Assembly (NCBI GenBank): GCA_013339765.2
Contig: CM023457.1
Span: 48,257,847-48,321,846, forward strand
Direction of reading: 5' to 3'
DNA: 64,000 bases
From: Haemaphysalis longicornis
Taxonomy: Eukaryota; Arthropoda; Arachnida; Ixodida; Ixodidae
The first letter of the stretch is position 1. Every line of letters starts with the position of its first letter. The notes beneath the pieces were generated by a model. The model did not search any database. It saw only the letters and a list, made by a program, of their open reading frames with translations, and was not told the origin of the DNA. Below are positions 11,539-24,400 of the stretch, one piece after another. Made by a program: the position numbers and the translations under genes.

Positions 11539-11720
11539 GTCTTGGTACCTAGCCATGGAGCCGGCCACGGCGGCGCCTCCCCCCGCTCCGGCGGTGGGGG
11601 TGGGGGAGCTGCGGCGGAGTCCGTACGGCCGACGGACTCGCTCTCCGAGATGTTCCGGCTGCTGGAGCAGTGGGATGCCCAGAACGGCTCCGGAGCTGAT
11701 CCTATCCCCCTGCTGACAAG
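11539..11720 (+). CDS. DCAF1: DCAF1 exon 1 (first recognised coding exon)
   Basis: The conserved frame gives DSLSEMFRLLEQWD...GADPIPLLT and ends at AAG|GTAGGC with two bases of a split codon. That frame is open back to a TAG at 11,536 but has no ATG before SEM. An ATG at 11,555-11,557 with good context (agccATGG) lies in another frame. One extra G in the G runs at 11,596-11,600 or 11,602-11,606 would join it smoothly. An upstream exon supplying the start is the alternative, because acctag at 11,548-11,553 could act as an acceptor. Confidence 0.8.
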
Positions 11721-12405
11721 GTAGGCACAACTCAGCAGCATTTAGGCTTTTACTTCTTTTGGCGAATGTCTATTCTCTCCTGGCTGCCTGCCATGAGAAT
11801 TGTCAGCGGAGATTTCTCACGGCAGTTTCCACAAAAGCCTGGCTGGCTTTTTTGGAAGCCTAGGCCAACCTTATGTAACCTAGCCTAACCCAGCCCAACT
11901 ACACCGAAAATAATTGACCAACCCAACCCGACTCAGTGGATGTACTATGGAAGTATTGCGGGATAATCGTAGGAGTAACCCCATTGCAAAAAGTTTACTA
12001 ACAGTAGCTCGAATGAAAACTTTGCAAATCTTGAAAACCAGGGGAACAAAGAGAGTTTGCCCCATTCTGGATTCGAATTGGTTTTTTTTGTTTTAAGTGG
12101 GTATAATACCACAGCTCCATGTGAGCGGTCAGCAGAATGGGTTTTCACAGAATATTTGACCCTACAATGCTTCAGGTGGCGGGCTTAGCCAATCACAGGC
12201 GACCGTCGTGAGAATTTTGGGAAGTGCACCTTAATTAAGCTGCATCAACACTTTTGCTTGCTTTGGAGCCACATTGTGGTGTCAGGAGTGATTGCAGTTT
12301 CTGCGAGATAACTGGTTAGCATTCTAACCTCGGACTTGAAGGTCAAAATCTTCAACCTTCACGTAAACCTAAGCTTTGCCCTTGAACGACCTTGAACTGA
12401 GCTTC

Positions 12406-12472
<67 letters not shown>

Positions 12473-15400
12473 GCCTCTCTCTCTCTCTCTCCATCTCTCT
12501 CTCTCTCTCCTCTCCCCCCCCCCCTTCTTGTTTATGGTGCTTTTCTGGCAGCCTGGCGGAGCTTGTGGAGAAGGAGACGGAGGCGTACCTCAAGATGGAC
12601 CCGGACCCTTTCGACGACCGACACCCAAGTGAGTGGGGGTGGGCACGTGTTGGGTGGAAACTTTGGACGGCAGTGCATCCCCAGGTCTGCCTCCTTTCCT
12701 ACTGTGTGCTGGAAAGGGGGCACCTAAAGGCATGCTTTTCTTGGATGTGTCAATGTCAGATTTTTAGCAACGGCAGTACTGCAGTGACGACTGTTCCAAA
12801 ACGGTGGTTGTCATCGCTGATGCCATCATTGCTGCATCCGCGTGGTACCTCATTTTGATGTTTGTAAGGTCTCCATGAAGGTCTCGGGGTGTGTGGGCGG
12901 GTTGGTGGGTGCACGTGTGGGTGTGGTGAGAGAGAGAGAGTGTGTGTGTGTGTGTGTGTGTACGTACGTACGACGAGTTGCGTACGTGCGTACGTACAGT
13001 GCCATCCAAAACGGAAACTTCCCTGGGGCAAAGCAAGACTTGTCTAAACGGTGACACCGGGCTGGGGCTGCTACCTTGTTCAAAGTTTTTTTCCCTTGTT
13101 GGCCCTCTATCTTCCAAGTTTTGTTCTCACTGTCTCTCTATTTTATGGCAACTGCTGACTTAAAAGGTAAAAATGGGCACTATAAAAACGTAACTTTATT
13201 TTAACGTTACGAACTAGGACCGTCCTTCAAGAATGAACGGATGGTTCATTTATCTCAGTGTTAAATGACAATCTGTTTGTTCTTACGTATCATAAATTTT
13301 GACTGAGCTGTCGCTACGGATAGGGACCGTCCTCGTTCAAGAACGAACGCTTGTGCGTTTTATTAAAGCACGGGGCTAAAATGCACAATCTGTTCGTTCT
13401 TGTGCATCACAGATTTTGAGTACACTTTTTTGACCCGCCACAGGCCGTGCCCACCCCGACTGCAGCCTGGGCCACCTGCTCAAGGCGCTTTTCAAGAACG
13501 ATGAGTTCCTCAACAAGGTGGGTACGCTTGCATCCCGCTGCTGCTGCTGTTTCGCCAAAACCAAAAGGGGGGCTCCCGCGTGCGGGCTACTTCTCTGTCG
13601 AATAACCTTTCCAAACCAAGGCCGCCGGCTTTATTATGTTGTAGTGAAAAGGACAGAAAGGAAGCCATAAGTCTTCCACAATCTGACGCAGTTAGGTCTG
13701 CACAGTAGACTGGCGATAATTCAAACTCCGACAGTTCAAACTTTCGGTTAATTCGAACAAATTTCAAAATTTTGGTTGGCCCGCTACGTTTTCAGTGTAT
13801 TTTAAAGCCGCTCAATTCAAACTGCTCCATTGCGCAAATTCGGTTAATTCGTACATTTTGCTTGTGCTTGCTGGAAAATGTCTGCTGCATTTGCCGCTTC
13901 TAGCGGCACATTTCCGCTTTTATATCACTTAAAGTCGCAAATAAAGCCGATGAACTGCGGCTGCTCTTGCTGGTATCGAAAACTGTTTTGAACTCTCATG
14001 CGAACACAAAGCAGTTATCCATTTGTGAATTTTTTTTTCAAACTTAATAACACTTCAGTATTGTGTGTAAATGTTGTATTAATAATATAGTATCTGATGG
14101 TTTCATCACAACACAAGTTATGTTACCCAATTCATATTTATGACAACTTCTTATCCAGATGTTTATTAAAAAAGACGTTTTTGCTTTCGTATGGAAGCTG
14201 AAATGTCTTTTCTTTAATAAATCTTTGGTTAGCAATCCCACATTTGTGGTGCGGAGTAGCTTAGGACCGCACAGTGTCCGTCCGTGTCCGTGCGCAAAGC
14301 ATTTGCAATCGCAAAAAATCACACAGGCACCGGCAGGTTTCGAGCCTGTGTCTGGTAGACCAGACAGAGTCAGTGTCAGTCGTCTTACCCATGGGGCTAC
14401 GACCTTGAGTTAGTACCCGAGAGTCGAACGGCTTATTCCCTCGCCTGTAATGGTGCAGAGTACCTGAGGACCTCCCAATGTACGTTTGCGTTTATCCGTG
14501 CGCACACCACCATCAAGCGAAAATCAAGTGAAATTCCATTTGAGCCGCGAGTTGCAGTTTGATTTAGGGGATAATCAAGGTGCAACTCAGGGCTCAAATC
14601 GGATGACGGTCAGGCGCAACTTGGATGTCCTTTCGAGTCCCCGTACTCCACACCCTCGCCATCATCCACGGAGTGGAGATGCTGCCATTTTTTTTTTAAC
14701 TAAAACTTCCACCTGACCAGATGAGATTTTGTCAAACCTTAGATTTCACACTGTTACATCTGGCAATGAAGTTGACCTTGAGCACTTTATTACACTACGA
14801 GCTACTAGTTTCTGGAACGCTAGTATGGTCTTGTTCCTTTTGTTGCACTATCACTTTTAGCTTGAGAATAATAGAGGTAAGCGCAGTGAATGTGTATGGC
14901 CTGAACTGAGCAAACAGAGCACGTTCAAAATGGAAAGACGAGGCCATGTGCCGGCAACTGCAGCAGTGTGCCGTGTATTCGGGTGTTCTTGGTGCCTAGT
15001 TGTCATAGCAGTGAACTCAATTGGGTAGTGTTGGGGACTGCTGTGTGAGACTTAGGACTGCAAGAACAAGTTGAACCTGAACGATGAAGGGGACGTGAAA
15101 AGATATCGCGATGGGAACCAGGCTACTGTTCTCGATTGCATGCCTTTTGCTTTTCGGTAGTCAATTTCGTTGCACCCTCTGTTAAGTTCAAGGTAACGTC
15201 AGCCACGATATATGGAGGGCCGTGGCACTGCCTGAAAAGGATGGTGTCAGGCCGTATTTGACCAATAGGGCAGTCTTTGATGGGGTTCTTAGAAACTTTG
15301 GTTTTTGTGAACAAACTGCTGTTCTTTTTTTTTCCCTCCTTCTCACTGAAAGAGGTGATTGACATGGGCTGAGTATACTCAGGTACAAGTTAACGACGGC

Positions 15401-18400
15401 AATATCTCGTGTAGTGTGTCACTCTGCCGGACCGATGGACTCATGACATCAGTGTGCACGCACTTTGAAAGTAGATCGCACTCAATGCGGGGCATTCTAT
15501 GCTTTTTCACCTAGCTTGTTTGTCGTTGGTGCAGTAATTTATAAGCAGATTAAACCCATATAAATCACGGGAACGACTCAGTGTTGCAATCAAAACGCTC
15601 AAAATAACGCACTCGTTGTGCCGCACAGAGTAACAGCCAGCTGTGGTGATGAGACTTAGGGCAGCTTCTGTTGTCATTCTTTAAGTTGTACTCGAGTATA
15701 GTTAAAATTAAGCACTAAGCAGTCTTTGTAAAAGTACAGTAAAACCTCGTTACACCAGACCCTCAAGGGGCCCGGGAAACGTGCCTCTCGTAACCAAGGT
15801 CTCTTGTATGCGATGTTGCTAACATGGCAACCACAGGAAAATCAACCAAACCGCATTCATTCAAATGTCTCTTGTTACCAGTTGTCTCTTGTAACAGTGT
15901 CTCTTGTAACGAGGTTTTACTGTAGCTAGAAACTCGTTCCTCAGAAACTTAGCGCTGTTTGTACTTCACTTAGCGCCGAAAGGGAGGTTGCAATTGACAC
16001 AGGCTACCAGTTAACTTTGGGCACTAAGGCGTGGAGCTGCTTCCGTTGTTGTGTTGTGAACTGTGGCCTCGCTCTTGCACCTGGTCGTTGGAGCAGTGCT
16101 GCCGGCCTGTCTGGCTGTCCTGATGGTTGTTTTAACAAGCTGTACCGTCCCCCCCCCCCCACCGCAGTTGGTGAACAACTACGTCCTGAGTCGAGAAGGG
16201 GGCAACCTGAGCACGGTGGCATGTCGCCTGCTGCTGGACATCCTTCCCGGACTGGAAACCTCCGTCGTCTTTCAGGTACTGTGAAAGAAGGAAAGAAACA
16301 CGCGAGCCCACTCGTCGGGGCAGGGGGTGGTGGGGTGACCAAAAACTAGAAACGTGTGCGAGGGGGGTCACTGAGGAAGCCCTCATTCACACAGCCGTCG
16401 CCTTCTGCGTCACAGCACCGTCACGTCAAAAAAAAAACCGTGACGGAGACGTAAACGGAGTAGCGTTCGGACTGGAGCTCTCTGACGTCAGAGTACAGGG
16501 TCGTCTGCCTGGTGATCAGTTTAGCCTGGAATTGAGCATGCTTAATCTGAAAAGTAAAGAAAATGGCTTAGATTTTTACGTGTGCTCACTTTTCGCTAAA
16601 TTTAGCCGTAAAAATTTTTTCTGCCGATTGGCTGGTCTACCACGGGGCGTAGTCGCATCTCGTTGACGGAACGGAAATGTAGAGCTCGGCCTGTTCCGTC
16701 ACTGTCGCACCGTTTTCGGCGAGAAATCGCCCGATAAAGCATCGTCCATGACGGAAGACGGTGACGTGACGGGGGGAAAAACGGCTGTGTGAATGAGGGC
16801 TAAGACTTCTTACTCGCTCGTTGTGGTGACCGTCACCTTGCCTTGCAAGGGATCTTCATGGAAGGCATCATCATCGAGAGTACTCAAGGTGCTCTCCTGC
16901 TGGTGAATCGGAAGTGGGGAAGCTGTTCCTCTTTGGGCAGGAGGTCATCCTCGCTTTTTGACGAGGGAATTTTTTTTTTTTTTTTCGCCACTTCCCTTTT
17001 TAGCATTTCGATGGCTATAACCTGGCGCTGTACACGAGTTACCTTGTTTATCTTATAAACCATGTTCATTTACTCTACCTTCCCGATTTTAGTTGCACTT
17101 CGCACCGCTGTTATTAAGGACAGTTGGCGCTCGTTACAGCAGATCCGGCAACAACGGACTTCCGGTTACAGCAGACAGTTTCTGTTTGTTTGTTTGGTCC
17201 CCATGCATTTAAAGTGGAGTCCACTCCGCTCATATTGGAGCTGGCTATATAGCGGACTGTCGGCTACAAGACTAAATTTTTAATTGAAAGTTGTTTTGGG
17301 TAAATGTTAATAGCGGACTTCCTCAGTGCCGGAACCCGGTATGTTTTTTTCTTGTTTATTTTGGTGAGAAAACTGGTATGTCTGGCAAGCATTGTTGGCA
17401 TAGAATGGGTCATTAGCGCAGCCGAGCCAAGCCAGTTCCGGTGGCCTTTTTTTTTTATTTCACTGTCGGATAAACTGACCATAATTAACGCTGTCAAACA
17501 TGGCAAAAAAAAAAAAAAACAGGTCGACATCGCCAGATGTACGGTCTTGTCTAAGCAGTTGGTCCGCTCGACTATGAAGAACAAGAATGCTGCCGGAAAA
17601 CATGACTCCGGTGAGATTGAAGAACAGCGCTTTCGAATTCGCTAAGTGCCGCACCCGGACGTCGAGTCTTCTTTTGTCACAGTTTTTTATGCAGTAAAGA
17701 ACTCGGGTGCAGTGGAGTTCGGCATTTATTATTCCCACGCATGTACCTTTCCTGTTCCGTTTGATGGAAAAGGTAAGAAATGCCTCAAGCAGAGGCATGG
17801 TTCCCGTCCATTGTGTGAAATCGGCTGCTGGCTGTGCGCAGCTTCAACTGGTCTAACTTCCCATTTCAGAGCTGTCCTTCATCAGATTATTTCACATCAG
17901 CTGTTTCAGAGACCAGACTAAGATGATTAAAAAAAAATGTGGAAGCTGCCTTATGGCAACGTCAGGCAGTGGTCCGAATCGCCTGGTGAACAGTTTCGGG
18001 TGAACCTGCCTTATCACAAAGGGCTTGAAAAGAGCCTGGCTGATTCTGCTGGCCATGACTGATATTTATAGCTGGTTAGTAATTGCTCCTAGTTACGTTG
18101 TTGCTTTTTTTACTCAGCTTAGCGTGCGTCTCTACGCACTCGACTGCATGTGCTAGGCTTTTTTCAAGTGCCGGTGCTAAGCTTTAAAAGCAGTGTTAGG
18201 CGATTTTTTGCCCCGCAGGAATGCTATGTAAAGATGCTGCAGGCGTCTAGAAAGAACGAACTGTCTGCAGAATTTATATGAAATACTGATCAAAGTTTCA
18301 TATAGACCCCATCCGTGGTCGGGTACTGCATACTTTGTATACAGCAGACATTTTTTTCTGGATTAAGAGTGTCCATTGTAACGGGCATAGGCTGTGGTTC

Positions 18401-21400
18401 ATTTTACTTCTATAAGGCCAATAATAATTGTCCAGTCTTTTAATTTATTCCTTAACTGGATTGAGTGAACCTGTTGAGTGAGCCACACTATTGCTTGTAT
18501 TCACTGGCAAGGCGCACATTCAGGCGACCGTGTAAGTGCGCCGTCACTCATTACGTCGGGCTCGGTGGGATGGCGGCACTTGTCCGTGCTAAGCACATGA
18601 CTGTGTTGCACGTTAACAAACTCTACCTCACCGAACGCAAGGTATTGCCTCGAGTCCAACATGAGTGCGATTAATAGCATCTCTGTTGACACCACCGTTG
18701 AGAATCTGGTTGAAACGGAGCTGACGACGCACGCCGGTGTGTTTTTTTCCTTCGGCATGCGGGCGCAGTGGCCCAAGCCACGCCATGTCCATGGCGCAGC
18801 GGCCGTGTCTGGGGCCGTTTCCATTGTTGCCAAGTGAAGAAATTGGCAGCTAAACTTTTCAACGAATGCCACCTATAGCAGCTCTTCCGCACGGCTAGGG
18901 TAGTGCATCCGGAACATGCAGAGCAGTGTTTGTTCCAGGACACGGAGGGCCTGGTCCAGCGGCTGCTCCAGTGGGCCGAGTCGGAGAACACGCCGCCCCT
19001 GCTCCAGTCGTACGCCACGGGACTGCTGGCGGCCGCCATGGAGGTGCAGGACATTGCGGCCAACTTCCGCGAGGCCAATGCCCGGCTGGTGCCGGCCATG
19101 CTGCGCCGACTGTGGGAGCTTGCACAGGCAAGGGACACGGGGCCTTCCTTCGCGACTGGGCGGTTGGCGGGCTCTGGCCGCGAGTGGGGTCGCTTTGAAC
19201 AGCATCGAGGGGCACGCGTACTGCAAGTGTTGCAGTTGTCTCTGCGAACACACATTTTGTGGCAGCGAGGGTGCGGACATGTGCGTCAGGAATCTTAACC
19301 CCTTTGAGGGTTGAATTTTTTCGTCAAATGCGACCCCCCAGGGTCAATTTTTTTTATTGCCGATTTAAATCCTTCGGGTGAATCTATTTCGAGAAAAAGA
19401 TATCGTAATTTTTTTAGGGTGACCATAAAGTGACAAAAAAATCGTTTGTGTTGTTACATACATGTGGTTTATTCATGAGTAACACAAGAAAAATTCTAAA
19501 TAAAAACGAGAGAGTAAAAAAAGCCGGCACCTTTTGAGTGAATCGAAATCAGATAGACATCAGTTTCGCGGGTGCAAAAAGCGGGAAGTGCCCGGAGGAC
19601 GATACCAAAACCAGCCAAAATTTGTTGCCAACATTGTATTCTCTGCACATGTATAGGTATCAGAAGTGAAAAAGAATTTCAGTTGTACCTGCTCTGGGTG
19701 CCGAGATATCCGAGGGCAAAATGCTAGCTTAGTGTTGCAAGAAAAGTGCCGTTTCACCATCGAATTTTGCGCAAACTGAGCTGTAGAGTGCACTTTAAAA
19801 TGCCATTTATAGTAAAATATGGTGCCTTTTGATGAGGAAATTTGCAGACTGATAGAGAAATGGCCATGGATGCCGCAAATGCCATTTTTCAGAAAACGAT
19901 TGACCGTTTTTGGCCCCGAAGACTCCCTTAGGGGGCAGTCTTGTTATTGGCCATCATGTACTCCATCGTCAGTGAGAAACGTCTTTCGTCCTCCGCAACA
20001 GGTGACGCCGGAAGAAGTGACGTGCCGTCCCCCGGAGCGGCCCTTTTCGCACCTGAATGGGACGGGCGGCGGCGGCAGCAGCAGCAACGGGATGCAGGAG
20101 CCGTCCACACCAGCAGCAGCAGGGCTCGCTGTCGCAGGTGGCGCCCCGCAAGAGCCCCTCCGAGACGCCCCTGGTCAGCGAGTGCTCCAACAGCAGCTGG
20201 GCCGAGCTGGAACCCCTCATGATTGGCTCGCACCAGGTGAGGGGGACGAGGACGGCTTGGTCTGAGAATGCTAACCCGTCTGGACAACGCCACGGGCATA
20301 TATGTCTATGTTGGGAAAACCAATCCTGCTGCATTAAGAGTGACTCCTGCAGTCGTGGCATTGCACTGTTTCGATGTTATCAGAACAAAGCTGTAAAAAG
20401 GTCACGTATGAGACATTTTAGGGGAAAAGGAGAAAGAAAGGATGAAATGGCAGTGTACAATAGAATGGATTTGTAGTTCATCCTTGCCTTTGTGCTGTTT
20501 ACTGTTCAAGTGTTGCAACCTAGCCAGCGAGCTTAGTTCAAACGTTACGAATGCCGCCACATTAAGATGAGACAAATGTGAACGCTCTTTTCTGATTGGC
20601 TGCCATTGATATTCGGGGCAATACGGAAAGCCACCGATAAGAACGGGCTTTCAGGAATGTGCTAGCACCCAGGCGGACTCGTGAGTGGTATCCTCAGTGG
20701 CACGTTATTGCGAGACAGGGGTGAAGCGCTGTGGCCCTTTTTGTCCCGGGGTTGTCATTTGAACACAAAACGAAAACTGCTGGTTTTCTGGGAAAAGGGT
20801 TCTTCAAGGATTCCTCTGGCGATAAACATCATCGTTGTTGCTTTTTTTGTGGGGCTGCACAGCATAAAAAGCTCCAGTAGACGCAGGTTATGACTTCAGG
20901 GCTTTGGTAAGGGAACTGAAATCCCAGTTTGTCAAAATGTCTCCCAGCTTCATTCATTGAGTCTCGGGGCGTTGAAGCTTTTAAGACAAAAGAGGCAAAT
21001 TTGATTCTTACCCGAAAAAAAAAATTTTTAATTGCCTAATAACCCAATTAATTATCAAGCATGTAACTTAACAAATACTTGGACTCTCAGCATAATTTTT
21101 ATTTCCCTGCTTCTGAGGTCCAAAACTATGAAAATCTGCAGATAGAAAATTCACGCTTGAAATAAAAGTTCCAGGGCTGATGCGGTTAAACTTAGCAGCG
21201 TCTTTATGTTTTCTCACTTTTCTTGGCTGTGATCTGCTTGCTGGCTGCTACACAGTTTGTAATGGATTTCCAGGGCATGTTTTCAGTTTTCAAAGGAACA
21301 GTAACGGATCGTAGTTTTCCTTCCAGTGGTGGTGTGTTCCGAGGTTGTGACGCAGCCAAGACAGATAGTACTGAACTGAGGGGGCCGGACTTCCATCCAG

Positions 21401-24400
21401 GATCGGAATGCGCTGAACTTGAGGCACTACGGGGTTGTAAGAGATTGGTGCCGAAATTGTCTGCACGCGACAACCGTTGGTAGCTATTTTTTTTGCTTGC
21501 TTATGCTTCAAAGCAGAGCTGGGGGGTTGGTTTACATTCATCTGTAAAAAGACGCAAAAAAAAAAGGCACGGATGATTGTTGAAGCATCATTTCCACCTT
21601 GTTTGTTCATCCCTCAACCATCATTCATGTCTTTTGTGTGTGTGGGTGTGTGTAGTGGTGGTGTGTGGTGCTGGTGCGCTGCGTTGCTTTGCGTGCGTGC
21701 GCCGCGCGCGCCTTTTTGAAAGATGATGGGTTATGTCTGTGTCATCAAGAACTGGGTTTTACCCACAGTTCTCCATCACTGTGTCAACAAAGCAGACTTT
21801 GAAAGAGGTGTGACTTACTTAAGGGGGGACACTGGTCTTAAAACAATATAATTTTCAAGTAACCTTTGTGAAACTCGTCAGTCGTGTTGCTTTTTTCCCA
21901 GTGATTTCAAATGTGCCATTAATTTTTGGGTTGGTCAATTAGCTCCCAAGATAGAGAATTAGCTATTTTCGGTCAAACAATAGACAAAAACAGTGTTAGT
22001 CATATAAAACTGTAATTTTTATATTTTCCAGTACTACGAACCCTGGTGAATGCAATAATCGAAGTAGTTTTTTTTTTGATGCACCGCTTGGAACTAACGG
22101 GCACTCAAAATGGTTCCTTGCCACTGGTGCCACCAAAGAGTTTAATGAGTGGTAAAATTAGTTCCAAGTGGTGCATCAAAAAACTGCTTCGATTATTGCA
22201 TTCACCGGGGTTCATAGTTTTGGGTAATATGAAGATTAGTTTCATGACCAACACTGTTTTGTCTGTTGTTTGACCGAAAATGGTTAATTATCTCTAATAA
22301 CCTTGGGAACTAATCGACCAACTGGAAAATTAATGGCATGTGAAAATCAGTGGGGAAAAAAAGCAGCACGACTGACAAGTTTCACAAAGTTTTTACTTTA
22401 AAATTAGAAGAAGTTGTTTGAAGACCACTGTCGCCCCTTAATCCTAACCTAACCTAGCCTAACTAATCAACCTCCTTGGTGCGTGCGGGTGTCCTGTGCA
22501 GGTGTTTCCCCTGACGGTGGAGATGCAGCAGAGGCTGATCCTGCAGTACCTGACGCCGCTGGGCGAGTACCAGGAGCTGCTGGGTGCGGTGCTGGAGGCC
22601 AAGACGCTGCACCTGCTCCTGCACTACGCCAACCTCAAGGAGAACCGGGACGTCCGCCTCGCCTTCGAGGCACTCAAGGTGTGTTTGCACTCATAGCCGC
22701 CGCAGATTGTGCCCAAACTTATTCCCGAATCTCTTACCCGATTACCCGATTTGGATGGTTGGGAGCCAAAGTGGAAAGTGTTGCTGCATCAGCCTTTCTT
22801 CGTAGCGCGATTTTCCTTCTGCTAACTACAGGGAGGTTATGGTGGGTGGGCTACTCTCAAACCTAGTTGTAAACGAAGTTGAAGGGGACCTGTATTTATT
22901 TCGTTATATCAATCATAACAGTTTACCGCAATGTATGCTGAGTTGGGTGCGCAACAATAAGCCATGCAAAGAAGGAAACCGCCTCGCGGCCCACTGTACT
23001 GCTGCACAACCACGCATGCGACGGAAGTCGAATGGAAGACAAATATTTTGCTTGCTTAGTGCGCCCACTTCCGATTTCATTCTCTGCTAGACGTAGCTGG
23101 GAAAGAGTCTGTGATGCTCCTTTGTTTCGGACATCGCAAGTGACAGCTTCCTTTTCAGCGGTGACCACCGCTTTGATGCTGTTATCGCCGTCGCCGTGGG
23201 CGCCAAAGAAACGACGTAGAAAGTCAACCGTATTGAGTGCCTCCGACGACGTTAACATGTCGACCGTATCTGCATGGGAGACCACGGCTTCGTCATCACT
23301 TGCGTCGGTTTCTCCGGTGCCATCAGCGACGATAGCATCGTTCGGTTGGCTGTGAGGTCGACGCAGAAATTTTAGAGCAACCGCGCCGAATCAGTGTCAA
23401 GCTCCGCGGAATAGTACACGCACCATGGTCGGTGGTTTTTTTGGGGGGAGACTAGCATAATTCGTTATATCTATTGCCAGGTCAATATTACTTCGTTACA
23501 ACGAGGTTTCAAATACATGGTTCTCTATGAAGATTTCAAGGGGAATTTCACTTGCTTCATTATATTGCATTATTTCGTTATATACCGTTACTTATAACGA
23601 GGTTTTGAGTGTAGCTGGAGTACAGAGGTAGCCAAAGTACATCCAACAAACAGAAGAACTGAACCCTTGATTACGGGAAATTAAAATGGCGTGGCAATGT
23701 GCAGACTCTCCTGGTTTGTTCCCTGCTTGTGTGGTGCCTGACTGGCCGCAGTATTGAAAGACGGAAGTCTTTCTTGGGCTACCTAAATGGGAAAATTTTG
23801 GCCTGTCTGTCATTCCCTCTATTCAGCCACGCGGCCAAAGTTGACGGAGCTCTTGAACGAGAAGTTTACAGAGCCAAAACCTTTTCGAACTGCCAAACCT
23901 GGAACCACACCTTGTCAGTGTAGTTGAGCAAACAAAGCATCAGGCATATTTGAGGCAAAGCATCAATACACCAGTGATGTTAGCTCTGTTTTGTGATAGC
24001 AAACGAAAAGAATACCCCTTGATTAAAACGTTTCGCCCAAAAATACAAAAAACACTTGCGGCGGCATTCCAACAATTCCCACGGTAACAAAAGGTTTCGG
24101 TCGATGGCGTGTGAGCAGTGGGACACGATAAAATTGACTTGAGCTAACCTCCACTGTTTATCGTGGCAGGAATGAAAAGTAGGAGAGTAAGAGAAGAGAG
24201 GTATTTATGTGGCAGGAGCGGCAGAAGGCTATCGTCTTTCGGCGACATTTGCAGCGAAGTGAGCAGATAGGCGGCAATTTTTTTCTTTGTCGGGGGTCCG
24301 TGCTTTATTTCTCTCTGTTATTACGCTTGCAGTACCTGGCTGCCCTGCTGTGCCACAAGAAGTTTGCCCTGGACTTCATCAACGTGGGGGGCCTCCAGCG

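Noticed and set aside
11876..11892. Telomere-type repeat in intron 1
   Set aside because: Too short and imperfect to call more than a chance CCTAA-like stretch.
12369..12593. Arg/Glu-rich frame on the minus strand and Ser/Leu-rich frame on the plus strand
   Set aside because: Both are produced by the (TC)n microsatellite.
14320..14405. Functional tRNA gene
   Set aside because: Only box A and box B-like matches are present. No acceptor stem pairs, so it is listed as a tRNA-derived relic.
18671..19280. Long minus-strand frames up to 194 codons
   Set aside because: They are antisense shadows of the GC-rich DCAF1 exon 5 and have no recognisable domain.
20140..20236. Exon 6 starting at the internal gctgtcgcag|GTGGCG acceptor, which would avoid the frame break
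   Set aside because: It has a poor pyrimidine tract and drops coding-looking VTPEEV... sequence that is in phase with exon 5. It remains a weaker alternative.
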